NCBI GenBank assembly: GCA_050250955.1
Contig: JBFWNR010000003.1
Coordinates: forward strand, 620,001-684,000
Direction: 5' to 3'
Origin: CAWAYR01 sp050250955
GTDB taxonomy: Bacteria; Acidobacteriota; Vicinamibacteria; Vicinamibacterales; UBA2999
DNA: 64,000 nucleotides
Shown in pieces: positions 51,181 to 58,199 of this stretch. Position numbers and translations under genes: made by a program. The notes beneath the pieces are model-generated. The model was not told where the DNA came from. It did not search any database and saw only the letters and a list, made by a program, of their open reading frames with translations. The stretch's first letter is position 1, and each line of letters starts with the position of its first letter.

Positions 51181-51945
51181 TCAGCGGGCGAGGTGCAGCG
51201 GGAACGGCGTCCGCGCCACGAAGGCGTTGACGGCGGCGAGCAGGCCCGTGCTCCGGTCGCGGACCACGAACACCGACTCCTCGCGCTGGCCGGGGTTCAG
51301 GTCGTGGTGGTCGATGAGGGCGATGTCGGGCGGGTAGGAGGGAATCACGCGGCCGTCGAGCGCGAAGTACTCGGCCTGGGCGATGGCGTCGAGCTCGCCG
51401 CGCGCGAACTGCTCGTACAGCTCCGGGAACGTCGTCGTCGAGACGATCTGCACGCCCTCGGGCGCGCGCTTCAGCAGGTCGCGCTCGGCCGCCATGCCCT
51501 TCACGGCGCCCACCTTCCGGCCGACGAAGTCGGCGATGGTCCTGTAGCGGCTGCCCTCCGCAGCGCGGATGCGCAGCGCCCGCTGCTCGTAGAGAAACGG
51601 CGCCGAGAAGGTGCCGCCCAGGCTCACCCGGTCCGGGAAGTTGGCCAGGTTGGTGGCCACCACGTCCACGACGTCCTTCCCGGCCAGCTCCCACGACCTG
51701 TCGAAGGGCACCACGCGCCACTCCGCGCGCAGGCCGAGATCCTGCGCCAGCCGCTCGGCGTAGCGATACATCCACGCCTCGGGATCGAGCGGGTCGGTGG
51801 CGGTGCCGGTGATGGCGATCGTGACGACGCCAGGTTCGAGCGTGGCGATCGCCGGCGCGGTCGGCGGGTCCGCCGGGCCGCCGCATCCCGCGAGCAGTGC
51901 CGGTATCGCCAGCACGACCACCACAGCCATTCGAGCGATCGACAT
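51181..51945 (-). CDS. PhnD-like periplasmic-binding lipoprotein
   Basis: The 254-residue protein has a lipoprotein signal (VVLAIPALLAGCGG, lipobox LAGC) and a type II periplasmic-binding fold as in phosphonate/phosphite-binding PhnD proteins. The expected blocks are DPLDPEAWMYRYAERLAQDLGLRAEW, DVVATNLANF, RTIADFVGRKVGAVKGMAAERDLL and ELDAIAQAEYFAL. No ABC permease or ATPase is adjacent, so it may act in sensing rather than import. ATG 51945 is supported by a TATGCT box 8 nt ahead; the upstream in-frame start at 51999 would sit within the next gene. Confidence 0.82.
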   Translation of the reverse strand: MSIARMAVVVVLAIPALLAGCGGPADPPTAPAIATLEPGVVTIAITGTATDPLDPEAWMYRYAERLAQDLGLRAEWRVVPFDRSWELAGKDVVDVVATNLANFPDRVSLGGTFSAPFLYEQRALRIRAAEGSRYRTIADFVGRKVGAVKGMAAERDLLKRAPEGVQIVSTTTFPELYEQFARGELDAIAQAEYFALDGRVIPSYPPDIALIDHHDLNPGQREESVFVVRDRSTGLLAAVNAFVARTPFPLHLAR

Positions 51946-51952
51946 GGGGTGG

Positions 51953-51959
51953 TAGCATA
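51953..51959. promoter_or_regulatory. Symmetric shared -10 box for two divergent leaderless genes
   Basis: TAGCATA reads TAGCAT on the plus strand (9 nt before ATG 51968) and TATGCT on the minus strand (8 nt before ATG 51945). The two start codons are only 22 bp apart, so one short element should drive both genes. Confidence 0.5.
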
Positions 51960-51967
51960 GCCGGCCC

Positions 51968-52990
51968 ATGGCCGCCGCGCGTGACGGCTTCACCGCCAAG
52001 CACGTCCGCTGCTGGCATCCGGTGGCCTACGGCCACGAGGTGGCCGACCGCCCGGTGGCGGCGACGCTCCTCGGCGAGGCCATGGTCGTGTGGCGCACCG
52101 CCGACGGCCGCGCGCACGCGATGCGCGATCTGTGCATCCACCGCGGCACCGCCCTGTCACTCGGCTGGATCGCCGACGACTGCCTGGTGTGCCCGTACCA
52201 CGCCTGGCGCTACGACGCCTCAGGCGCCTGCGTGCGCATTCCGCAGTCGGCCACCGCCACGATTCCCACCAAGGCGCGCACGCCCGTCTACCGGTGCCAG
52301 GAACGCTACGGCCTGGTGTGGGTATGTCTGTCGGCCGACGAGCCGGCCTACGCGCTGCCCGAGGTGCCCGAACTCGAGTCGGGCACGTGGAAGGTGGTCA
52401 ACACCGGCCCGTTCGCGTGGCGGAGCGACGCCTCGCGCCAGGTCGAGAACTTCACCGACTTCGGCCACTTCCCGTGGGTGCATCCGGGGCTGCTCGGCGA
52501 CCCGGAGCGGCCCGTGGTGCCCGAGCACCGCGTCGAGACCCGCGGCCACGTGCTGCACTACACGATCGTGCGGCCCGAGGCCGCCAACAGCGACGACTTC
52601 CAGGTGTTCGCCAACGAGACCACCGTGAACCCCGAGCGGCGCAGCCGCTACGAGCTGCACCTGCCCTACACGATCGTGCTGCGCCTGGGCTGGGGCGGCG
52701 AGAAGGGCATGGTCTATTTCTTCGCCTCCCAGCCCGAGACCGCCGAGCGCTGTCGTGGCTACTGCATCATCGGCCGCAACTACGACCTGGACGACCCCGA
52801 CTCGACCTTGCAGGAGTTCGAGCGGGTGATCTTCGGCCAGGACCAGCGCATCGTCGAGTCGCAGCGGCCCGAGCAGGTGCCCTTCGATCTGGCCGACGAG
52901 CTGCACCTCAAGTTCGACGCGGTGGCGGTGGCGTATCGCCGGGCGATGACGGCCGAGGGGCTGGCGCCGGACGGCGGCCGGAAGCCCTGA
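51968..52990 (+). CDS. Rieske non-haem iron oxygenase, alpha-subunit-like
   Basis: The 340-residue protein has a Rieske [2Fe-2S] domain with CIHRG and CPYHAW (C-x-H...C-x2-H ligands, about residues 56-78). The catalytic domain has a mononuclear-iron motif FTDFGHFPWVHPG (D-x2-H-x4-H). The fold resembles single-component oxygenases of the vanillate demethylase and phenoxybenzoate types, which hydroxylate or demethylate aromatic compounds. No reductase or ferredoxin gene is next to it, so partners must lie elsewhere. Substrate unknown. Confidence 0.88.
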   Translation: MAAARDGFTAKHVRCWHPVAYGHEVADRPVAATLLGEAMVVWRTADGRAHAMRDLCIHRGTALSLGWIADDCLVCPYHAWRYDASGACVRIPQSATATIPTKARTPVYRCQERYGLVWVCLSADEPAYALPEVPELESGTWKVVNTGPFAWRSDASRQVENFTDFGHFPWVHPGLLGDPERPVVPEHRVETRGHVLHYTIVRPEAANSDDFQVFANETTVNPERRSRYELHLPYTIVLRLGWGGEKGMVYFFASQPETAERCRGYCIIGRNYDLDDPDSTLQEFERVIFGQDQRIVESQRPEQVPFDLADELHLKFDAVAVAYRRAMTAEGLAPDGGRKP

Positions 52991-53018
52991 CGACACCAGG
53001 CCGACAGGGGCTCGTGTT

Positions 53019-53044
53019 ACCATGGTCACGGCACCATGGTCACG
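53019..53044. promoter_or_regulatory. Direct-repeat operator of the toxin-antitoxin pair
   Basis: ACCATGGTCACG occurs twice (53019-53030 and 53033-53044), 14 bp apart; each copy contains the palindrome ACCATGGT. The second copy holds the antitoxin ATG. Paired sites of this kind suit the cooperative autoregulation of Phd-type antitoxins. Confidence 0.55.
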
Positions 53045-53371
53045 AAGTACTCTGCGCCTCGCCGCCGCGCCGGTCGCAGCCGCGAGACGGGTACCGCCTA
53101 CGCCGCATCAGCAGCAGCCGGTCCAACCCGCGAGATCTCCGCCGGCGAGTTCAAGGCGCGCTGCCTTGCCCTCATGGACGAAGTGCAGCGGTCCGGCGGG
53201 GAATACGTCATCACCAAACGCGGCGTGCCGGTCGCCCGCCTGCTGCCGGCCCGCGTCGAGCGTCGGCCGCTGCTCGGCAGCCTGAAGGGCAGTGTGGTCG
53301 CGCAGGGCGATATCGTGTCGCCTGTCGACGAGCCCTGGAGTGCGCTCGAGGGCTGGGATGGCGAAGACTGA
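53036..53371 (+). CDS. vapB: Phd/YefM-family antitoxin
   Basis: The 111-residue protein has the core ISAGEFKARCLALMDEVQRSGGEYVITKRGVPVARLLP (about 33-72), which is the Phd/YefM DNA-binding and dimerisation fold. The C-terminal tail DEPWSALEGWDGED should wrap the toxin. About 30 extra N-terminal residues rich in Arg and Ser precede the domain. It overlaps the toxin ATG by 14 bases, so both proteins are made together. It likely represses its own operon at the ACCATGGTCACG repeats. Confidence 0.88.
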   Translation: MVTKYSAPRRRAGRSRETGTAYAASAAAGPTREISAGEFKARCLALMDEVQRSGGEYVITKRGVPVARLLPARVERRPLLGSLKGSVVAQGDIVSPVDEPWSALEGWDGED

Positions 53372-53798
53372 CGTCGCCGGGCCGCTCCTGCTCGACACCC
53401 ACGTCTGGGTCTGGTACGTCGAAGGCGATCGGGCGAAGTTCTCTTCACGCATCGAGCCAGTCGTCGAAGCCGCCGTCGAACGCGCTGAACTGCTCGTCTC
53501 GGCTATCTCGGTGTGGGAAGTGGCTCAGCTCGAGGCGCTGCGGCGCCTGCAGTTGTCGCAGGACGTGCGCACCTGGGTGGCGCGTGCGCTGGCCTTTCCG
53601 GGTGTCATGCTCAAGGGGGTGACGCCGCCGATCGCCATCGAGAGCACGCGGCTGCCGGGCGAGCCGCATCGCGACCCGGCGGATCGGCTGCTGATCGCCA
53701 CGGCGCGGCTCACCGGCGCCGCGCTCGTGACCTGCGACACGCGGCTCCTCGCCTATGCCCGGGCCGGGCACCTTCGCGTCGTGGACGCGCGGCGATAG
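53358..53798 (+). CDS. vapC: PIN-domain toxin, VapC-like
   Basis: The 146-residue RNase-type toxin shows the PIN acidic residues: LLDTHVWVWYVEGD (first Asp), AISVWEVAQLE (Glu), and DPADRLLIATARLTGAALVTCDTRL (two further Asp). These co-ordinate Mg2+ for cleavage of RNA, usually tRNA or rRNA in VapC proteins. The stop TAG lies inside the -10-like box of the amidase gene. A Phd-type antitoxin with a PIN toxin is a common pairing. Confidence 0.9.
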   Translation: MAKTDVAGPLLLDTHVWVWYVEGDRAKFSSRIEPVVEAAVERAELLVSAISVWEVAQLEALRRLQLSQDVRTWVARALAFPGVMLKGVTPPIAIESTRLPGEPHRDPADRLLIATARLTGAALVTCDTRLLAYARAGHLRVVDARR

Positions 53799-53801
53799 AC
53801 T
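53796..53801 (+). promoter_or_regulatory. -10-like box of the amidase gene (leaderless)
   Basis: TAGACT includes the vapC stop codon and ends 8 nt before the ATG at 53810. No ribosome site is seen. Confidence 0.4.
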
Positions 53802-53809
53802 CACGCGGC

Positions 53810-55234
53810 ATGAGCGACGCGATCTGGCGCTGGGACGCCACCCGGATGGCGGCGGCGATCGCCGCGCGTGAGATCTCCTCGCGCGACGCGGTGGAGGCGT
53901 GCCTGGCGCGCACGGCGGCGACCAATCCGCAGCTCACCGCCGTCACCGTCGATCTGTCGGCGTCGGCGCTGGACGCGGCCGATCGGGCCGATGCCGCCGT
54001 GGCCCGCGGCGAGCCGCTGGGCCCGCTGCACGGCGTGCCGGTGCTCATCAAGGAGAACGTCGATCAGGCCGGCTGCGCCACCACCAACGGCGTGGTGGCG
54101 TTTCGCGATCTCGTCGCCACCGACGACAGCCCGGTGGTGGCCAACTGCCGCGCCGCCGGCGCGGTGCTGGTCGGGCGCACCAACACGCCCGGCTTCAGCT
54201 TCCGGCTCGACACCGACAACGACCTGCGCGGCCGCACGCACAACCCGTGGTCGGCGCGGCACACCCCCGGCGGGTCGAGCGGCGGCGCCGCGGCAGCGGT
54301 GGCGGCGGGCATGGCGCCGATCGGCCACGGCAACGACATCGCCGGGTCGATCCGCTACCCGGCCTACTGCTGCGGCCTGGTCGGCTTGCGCCCGTCGTTC
54401 GGCCGCGTGCCGGCCTTCAACCCCAGCGCCACCGCCGAGCGGGGCCCGTCGGCGCAGATCCTGTCGGTGCAGGGACCGATCGCGCGCAGTGTCCGCGACA
54501 TCCGCGTCGCGCTGGCGGCGATGGCGCGGCGTGACGTGCGCGATCCGTGGTGGGTGCCGGCGCCGCTCGACGGGCCGCCGCCGGCCACGCCCGCGCGCGT
54601 GGCCGTCGTCACCGCCCCCGAGGCCCTCGGCGGCCAGCCGCTGCATCCCACCGTCGCCACAGCAATGCGGCAGGCAGCCGGGTGGCTGGCCGACGCCGGC
54701 TTCGAGATCGTGGACGAGGCGACGCCCGGCTTCACCCGCGCCATGGAGCTGTGGTTCGCGATGCAGGTGCCCGAGATCCGCACCTTCATGTGGCCGGCCA
54801 TCGAGAAGTACGGCGACCTGGCCATCCAGCGCGCCATCCGCCTGATGTTCGAGGCGTTCCCGGCCGAGGCCGGCATCCCCCACATGACGGCGATGGCCGA
54901 ACGGGCCCGCGTGGTCCGCGAGTGGCAGCGCTTCTTCGAACGGGTGCCGCTGGTGCTGGTTCCCACCTGCACGCAGCCGGTCTACGAGATCGGCTTCGAC
55001 GTGCAGGACGCGGCGCGCAGCACCCAGGTGTGGCGCGAGTGCGTCACGCTCACCGCCGGCCCGGTGCTGGGCATTCCCGGCCTGGCCGTGCCGACCGGGA
55101 TCGCCGACGGACTGCCGACCGGAGTGACGGTGATGGCGGCGCGGTTCCGCGAGGACCTGTGCCTGGCGGCGGGCGAGGCGATCGAGGCGCGGGCCGGCAT
55201 GGCCGCGCGCGTGCCGATCGACGTCGCCTGGTGA
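53810..55234 (+). CDS. Amidase-signature family hydrolase
   Basis: The 474-residue protein has the amidase catalytic region: a lysine in GVPVLIKENVDQAG, the Gly/Ser-rich signature TPGGSSGGAAAAVAAGMAPIGHGNDIAGSIRYPA with the cis-Ser and nucleophile Ser of the Ser-cisSer-Lys triad. The C-terminus has GIPGLAVPTGIADGLPTGVTVMAARFREDL. It resembles indoleacetamide or mandelamide amidases more than GatA (no gatB or gatC nearby). No signal peptide, so it is cytoplasmic. It is the first gene after vapC and convergent with rnhA. Confidence 0.88.
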   Translation: MSDAIWRWDATRMAAAIAAREISSRDAVEACLARTAATNPQLTAVTVDLSASALDAADRADAAVARGEPLGPLHGVPVLIKENVDQAGCATTNGVVAFRDLVATDDSPVVANCRAAGAVLVGRTNTPGFSFRLDTDNDLRGRTHNPWSARHTPGGSSGGAAAAVAAGMAPIGHGNDIAGSIRYPAYCCGLVGLRPSFGRVPAFNPSATAERGPSAQILSVQGPIARSVRDIRVALAAMARRDVRDPWWVPAPLDGPPPATPARVAVVTAPEALGGQPLHPTVATAMRQAAGWLADAGFEIVDEATPGFTRAMELWFAMQVPEIRTFMWPAIEKYGDLAIQRAIRLMFEAFPAEAGIPHMTAMAERARVVREWQRFFERVPLVLVPTCTQPVYEIGFDVQDAARSTQVWRECVTLTAGPVLGIPGLAVPTGIADGLPTGVTVMAARFREDLCLAAGEAIEARAGMAARVPIDVAW

Positions 55235-55262
55235 CTGGAGAGCGGCTCGATGCCGCGTCCGA

Positions 55263-56006
55263 TTACACGTCGCCGGGCTGGAAGCCCCACGACCTGAGCA
55301 CGGCCGCCTGGTCGTCGGCGCTCATCGCCTTCTTGAAGCGCGCGCCGGCGCGGCCCTTCACGCGGCGCTCGCATTCGGCCCAGGTGGCGTGGCGCATCGG
55401 CCGGCCGTCCACCACGCTCAGGTAGGAATACGCCGGGCCCTTCGCCGATCGACTGCCGCCCTTGGACGCGCTCTTCGCCGGCAGGCCGGTCTGGTCGGGC
55501 AGGTCGAGCACCGGCACCTCGTAGCCGACGAGCGGGCCGTCGTAGAGCGGCTCGCCGCCGCGCACGGCGAAGCCGTCGGCGATGGCATCCACGCGCTCGT
55601 TGCCGGGGACCCCGGTGTGGCCGCGCACGTAGTGCCATTCGATCGAGCGCGGCGGCCGGGCCGAGGTCAGCCGCGACAGCTCCTCCCACAGCTCGCGGTT
55701 GAGCACCTCGCTGCCGGTGGCGGTCTTCCAGCCGCGGCGCCGCCAGTTGTGCACCCACTGCTCGATGCCCTGGATGACGTAGGTCGAGTCGGTGTAGATG
55801 GCCAGCCGCCCCGGCGTGTGTTCGAGGTGGGTGAGCGCGGCGATGGCGCCGCCCAGCTCCATCTTGTTGTTGGTGGTGAGCGGGGCGCCGCCGCCCAGTT
55901 CGGTGACGTGGCCGTCGGGGGTGACGACGACCACGCCCCAGCCACCGGGGCCGGGGTTGCGCTTGGCGGCGCCGTCGGTGAAGACGACGATGGGCTGGTC
56001 GGACAT
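55263..56006 (-). CDS. rnhA: Ribonuclease HI with a C-terminal hybrid-binding-like domain
   Basis: The 247-residue enzyme cuts RNA in RNA-DNA hybrids. Catalytic residues are Asp in VVFTDGAAKRNPGPGGWG, Glu in NNKMELGGAIAAL, Asp in YTDSTYV and the GHTGVPGNERVD region. Residues 195-247 (SYLSVVDGRPMRHATWAECERRVKGRAGARFKKA) look like the viroplasmin/hybrid-binding domain found at the N-terminus of RNase H1, here placed at the C-terminus. E. coli RnhA lacks it (155 residues). A TATCAT box lies 10 nt before the ATG. Confidence 0.9.
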   Translation of the reverse strand: MSDQPIVVFTDGAAKRNPGPGGWGVVVVTPDGHVTELGGGAPLTTNNKMELGGAIAALTHLEHTPGRLAIYTDSTYVIQGIEQWVHNWRRRGWKTATGSEVLNRELWEELSRLTSARPPRSIEWHYVRGHTGVPGNERVDAIADGFAVRGGEPLYDGPLVGYEVPVLDLPDQTGLPAKSASKGGSRSAKGPAYSYLSVVDGRPMRHATWAECERRVKGRAGARFKKAMSADDQAAVLRSWGFQPGDV

Positions 56007-56033
56007 TCGTCCGACGATGATAGACGACGTAAT

Positions 56034-56085
56034 CGTAGGGCGGCTCTTCACAGCCGCCTCGAGGCGGAGCTTCCGCTCGCCCTGC
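56034..56085. repeat. Hairpin element pair, locus 8
   Basis: A copy at 56034-56058 (GGCGGCT/AGCCGCC, longer loop) and a degraded reverse copy at 56061-56085 lie between two genes of the same strand, downstream of the J-domain gene and upstream of rnhA. Confidence 0.65.
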
Positions 56086-56095
56086 AGGCAACGCG

Positions 56096-56533
56096 TCAAT
56101 GCCGCGTGGCGACCACCTCGCGCAGGCAGCGGTAGTCGTCGGCCGCGGCCGCGAACGACCTGGCCATCTGCGCGCGCTCGAGCGGACCGGCATCGGCGCG
56201 GCCGTCGGGGTGATAGCGGCGGGCGAGCCGGCGATATTCGCGACGCAGGTCGTCGGCGGTGAACGCATCGGTCAGCTCCGCGCCCAGCAACACCAGACCT
56301 TCGAGGGCCAGGCGCTGCACGTCGGTCAGCGCGTGCGGACGCCGCGTCGCCGGCGTCGCCGCCCCGCCCGGTGCCCAGCGCGGCGCCGGTGACGTCAACG
56401 GCCGGGCGAAGAGGAACGCCGATCCGAGTGGCGGCTCGCGGCGCCACGCCCATCCACTGGCCGGCGCCTCGGCAGTACCGCGGTTCTGCGCCAGGGCGTC
56501 GTCGAGCACGGCCGCGAATGAAAGCCCACGCAC
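56096..56533 (-). CDS. J-domain protein with C-terminal J domain
   Basis: The 145-residue protein carries a short J domain at its C-terminus (about 90-138): DDLRREYRRLARRYHPDGRADAGPLERAQMARSFAAAADDYRCLR. The HPD motif needed to stimulate DnaK ATPase is intact. The N-terminal half has no recognised domain and is Pro/Ala-rich. The GTG at 56533 is the only plausible start. It is probably a specialised DnaK co-chaperone or membrane-associated adaptor; it has no zinc or substrate-binding modules of DnaJ. Confidence 0.75.
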   Translation of the reverse strand: MRGLSFAAVLDDALAQNRGTAEAPASGWAWRREPPLGSAFLFARPLTSPAPRWAPGGAATPATRRPHALTDVQRLALEGLVLLGAELTDAFTADDLRREYRRLARRYHPDGRADAGPLERAQMARSFAAAADDYRCLREVVATRH

Positions 56534-56614
56534 GGGTGGGTAATCGGCGGCGTTCGCCCCCGCTTCAATCCCGCGAAAGCATCAGGGGCCGGTTCCGACC
56601 GCGCCGACCGTTGG

Positions 56615-56620
56615 TAGCAT
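56615..56620 (+). promoter_or_regulatory. -10 box and structured leader of the collagen-like gene
   Basis: TAGCAT is followed by a 67-nt leader containing the hairpin CGGCCGGC-TCGT-GCCGGCCG (56635-56654) and an AAAGGA ribosome site before the ATG at 56688. Confidence 0.4.
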
Positions 56621-56687
56621 GGCAGTCCCCCACCCGGCCGGCTCGTGCCGGCCGCCCGCGTCACGACTTCCGCGAAAGGACCGCTGC

Positions 56688-57605
56688 ATGCCATCGAGTG
56701 CGAACACCGTGTGCCTGACCCTGACCGCCCTGGCGCTCTCCACCGCCGTCGCGTCGGCGCAACCGACGATTGCGGCGTCGGCCGACATCGTCACCCCCGG
56801 CCAGGCCGTGACCGTGACCGTGACCGGCCAGCCCGGGCACAGCTTCGCGGTCGTTGGCAGCACCGTCGGCGCCGGTCTCGTGTTCGGCGGCACGCCACTG
56901 GCGGTCGGCACCGACTTCCAGATTCTCGTCGTCGGCACACTGAGCGCCGGCGGCACGGCGGTGGTGCCGGTGACCCCGCCGTTTGTCGGCTCGACGCTCG
57001 ACCGCTACTACCTGCAGGCCGCCACCTCGGCGTCACCGGCCTTCTCGACGTTCCAGCTCACGCCCGGGCTCATCCTGCGCAACGCCGACCTGCTCGGGAC
57101 GGGCGGCGTGGTCGGGCCGCCCGGACCGGCGGGGCCTGCCGGTCCGCAGGGGCCGCAGGGGCCGCAGGGTGCGCAGGGGCCGCAGGGCCCGCAGGGCGCG
57201 CAGGGCCCGCAGGGCGCGCAGGGCCCGCAGGGCGCGCAGGGTCCGCAGGGTCCGCAGGGTCCTCAGGGTGCGCAGGGGCCCCAGGGCGCGCAGGGCGCCA
57301 CCGGGCCGGCGGCGGCGACGGGTCTCACCGACGAGGACACCGTGGACCTTTTCGGCAACCTCGCTGCCGCCACCTGCTCGAACGCCATCAACACCGCACT
57401 CGAGTTCGGCACGGCCGCGGTCGGCAGCCGCACGGTCGTGTATCACGTGCGGCTGGCGTCGGGTGGGGTGAATCCGGGCTGGACCATCGACGGCGAGAAC
57501 GTGACCTCCGCCAACACCGGCCGTATCCGGATCTGCAACAACACCGGCGCCCTCGCCGATCCGCCCAACCTGGTGTTCAGCTTCTTCACGGTGGCCGTGT
57601 CCTGA
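56688..57605 (+). CDS. Secreted collagen-like protein with 22 Gly-X-Y triplets
   Basis: The 305-residue protein has a signal peptide (VCLTLTALALSTAVASA-QP). A beta-rich domain follows (about 25-140, TIAASADIVTPGQAVTVTVTGQPGHSF). Then come 22 uninterrupted Gly-X-Y triplets (residues 143-208, mostly GPQ and GAQ) and a C-terminal beta domain. It should trimerise through a triple helix without hydroxyproline, as other bacterial collagens do. I chose ATG 56688 because AAAGGA lies just before it and the signal peptide then starts correctly. DNA repeats of 9 bp make the region prone to length change. Confidence 0.85.
   Translation: MPSSANTVCLTLTALALSTAVASAQPTIAASADIVTPGQAVTVTVTGQPGHSFAVVGSTVGAGLVFGGTPLAVGTDFQILVVGTLSAGGTAVVPVTPPFVGSTLDRYYLQAATSASPAFSTFQLTPGLILRNADLLGTGGVVGPPGPAGPAGPQGPQGPQGAQGPQGPQGAQGPQGAQGPQGAQGPQGPQGPQGAQGPQGAQGATGPAAATGLTDEDTVDLFGNLAAATCSNAINTALEFGTAAVGSRTVVYHVRLASGGVNPGWTIDGENVTSANTGRIRICNNTGALADPPNLVFSFFTVAVS
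57114..57311 (+). repeat. 9-bp-unit tandem repeat encoding collagen triplets
   Basis: Units of the form GGNCCNCAG and GGNGCGCAG are repeated 22 times in frame. Near-identical blocks of 18 bp (GGCCCGCAGGGCGCGCAG) recur several times, so slippage would add or remove triplets without breaking the frame. Confidence 0.9.
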
Positions 57606-57633
57606 CGGTGCGGGCGGACCGGCGTCCGATGGC

Positions 57634-58122
57634 TCAGGGCGTGGCAGCTGCTGGGTCGCCCGGACGCCGGGTCACGTCCACCCACTCGGCACCGGTCAGC
57701 TCGGCCAGCCGCTCCGGGCGAATCCGCACCGCCGCGTTGATGGCGCCAGCCGCCGGCAGCACCTCGTCGAAGTCCTGCAGCGAGCGATCGAGGTAGACGC
57801 GCAGCGGCCGCACCAGGCCGAGCGGGCTGACGCCGCCCACCGGGTGGCCGGTGGCGGCTTCGACGTCGGCGGCGTCGAGCATCACCGCCTTGGCGCGAAA
57901 CGCCGCCTTGTACTTCTGGTTGTCCAGTCGCGCGTCGCCGCGGGTGACCAGCAGCACCACGTCGTCGCCGACACGCAGCGACAGCGTCTTGGCGATGCGC
58001 CCGGGCTCGACGCCGTGCGCCTCGGCGGCCAGCGCCACGGTGGCGGTGCTGGCGGCCAGCTCGATCACCTCGAGGTCGGGGGCGTGCGCGGCGAGGAACG
58101 TCTTGACGGAGTGCAGACTCAT
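57634..58122 (-). CDS. YbaK/EbsC-type aminoacyl-tRNA deacylase
   Basis: The 162-residue protein has the YbaK fold with the conserved lysine in RIAKTLSLRV, the glycine-rich loop TGHPVGGVSPLGL and RVYLDRSLQDFDEVLPAAG. Relatives clear mischarged tRNAs such as Cys-tRNAPro in trans. It is followed by a convergent collagen-like gene. No ribosome site is obvious, and its 5' side touches a hairpin-element locus, so it may be read from upstream. Confidence 0.87.
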   Translation of the reverse strand: MSLHSVKTFLAAHAPDLEVIELAASTATVALAAEAHGVEPGRIAKTLSLRVGDDVVLLVTRGDARLDNQKYKAAFRAKAVMLDAADVEAATGHPVGGVSPLGLVRPLRVYLDRSLQDFDEVLPAAGAINAAVRIRPERLAELTGAEWVDVTRRPGDPAAATP

Positions 58123-58138
58123 GATCGGCAGCTCGCAC

Positions 58139-58191
58139 GGCAGCTCTAAAGAGCTGCCCTACGTCGCGTAGGGCAGAGCTTCAGTTCTGCC
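58139..58191. repeat. Hairpin element pair, locus 9
   Basis: Copies at 58139-58163 (GGCAGCTC/GAGCTGCC, loop TAAA) and 58167-58191 (GGCAGAGC/GTTCTGCC, loop TTCA, one G-U pair) lie between two minus-strand genes, after the HEAT gene and before ybaK. Confidence 0.85.
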
Positions 58192-58199
58192 GCCAGAGT

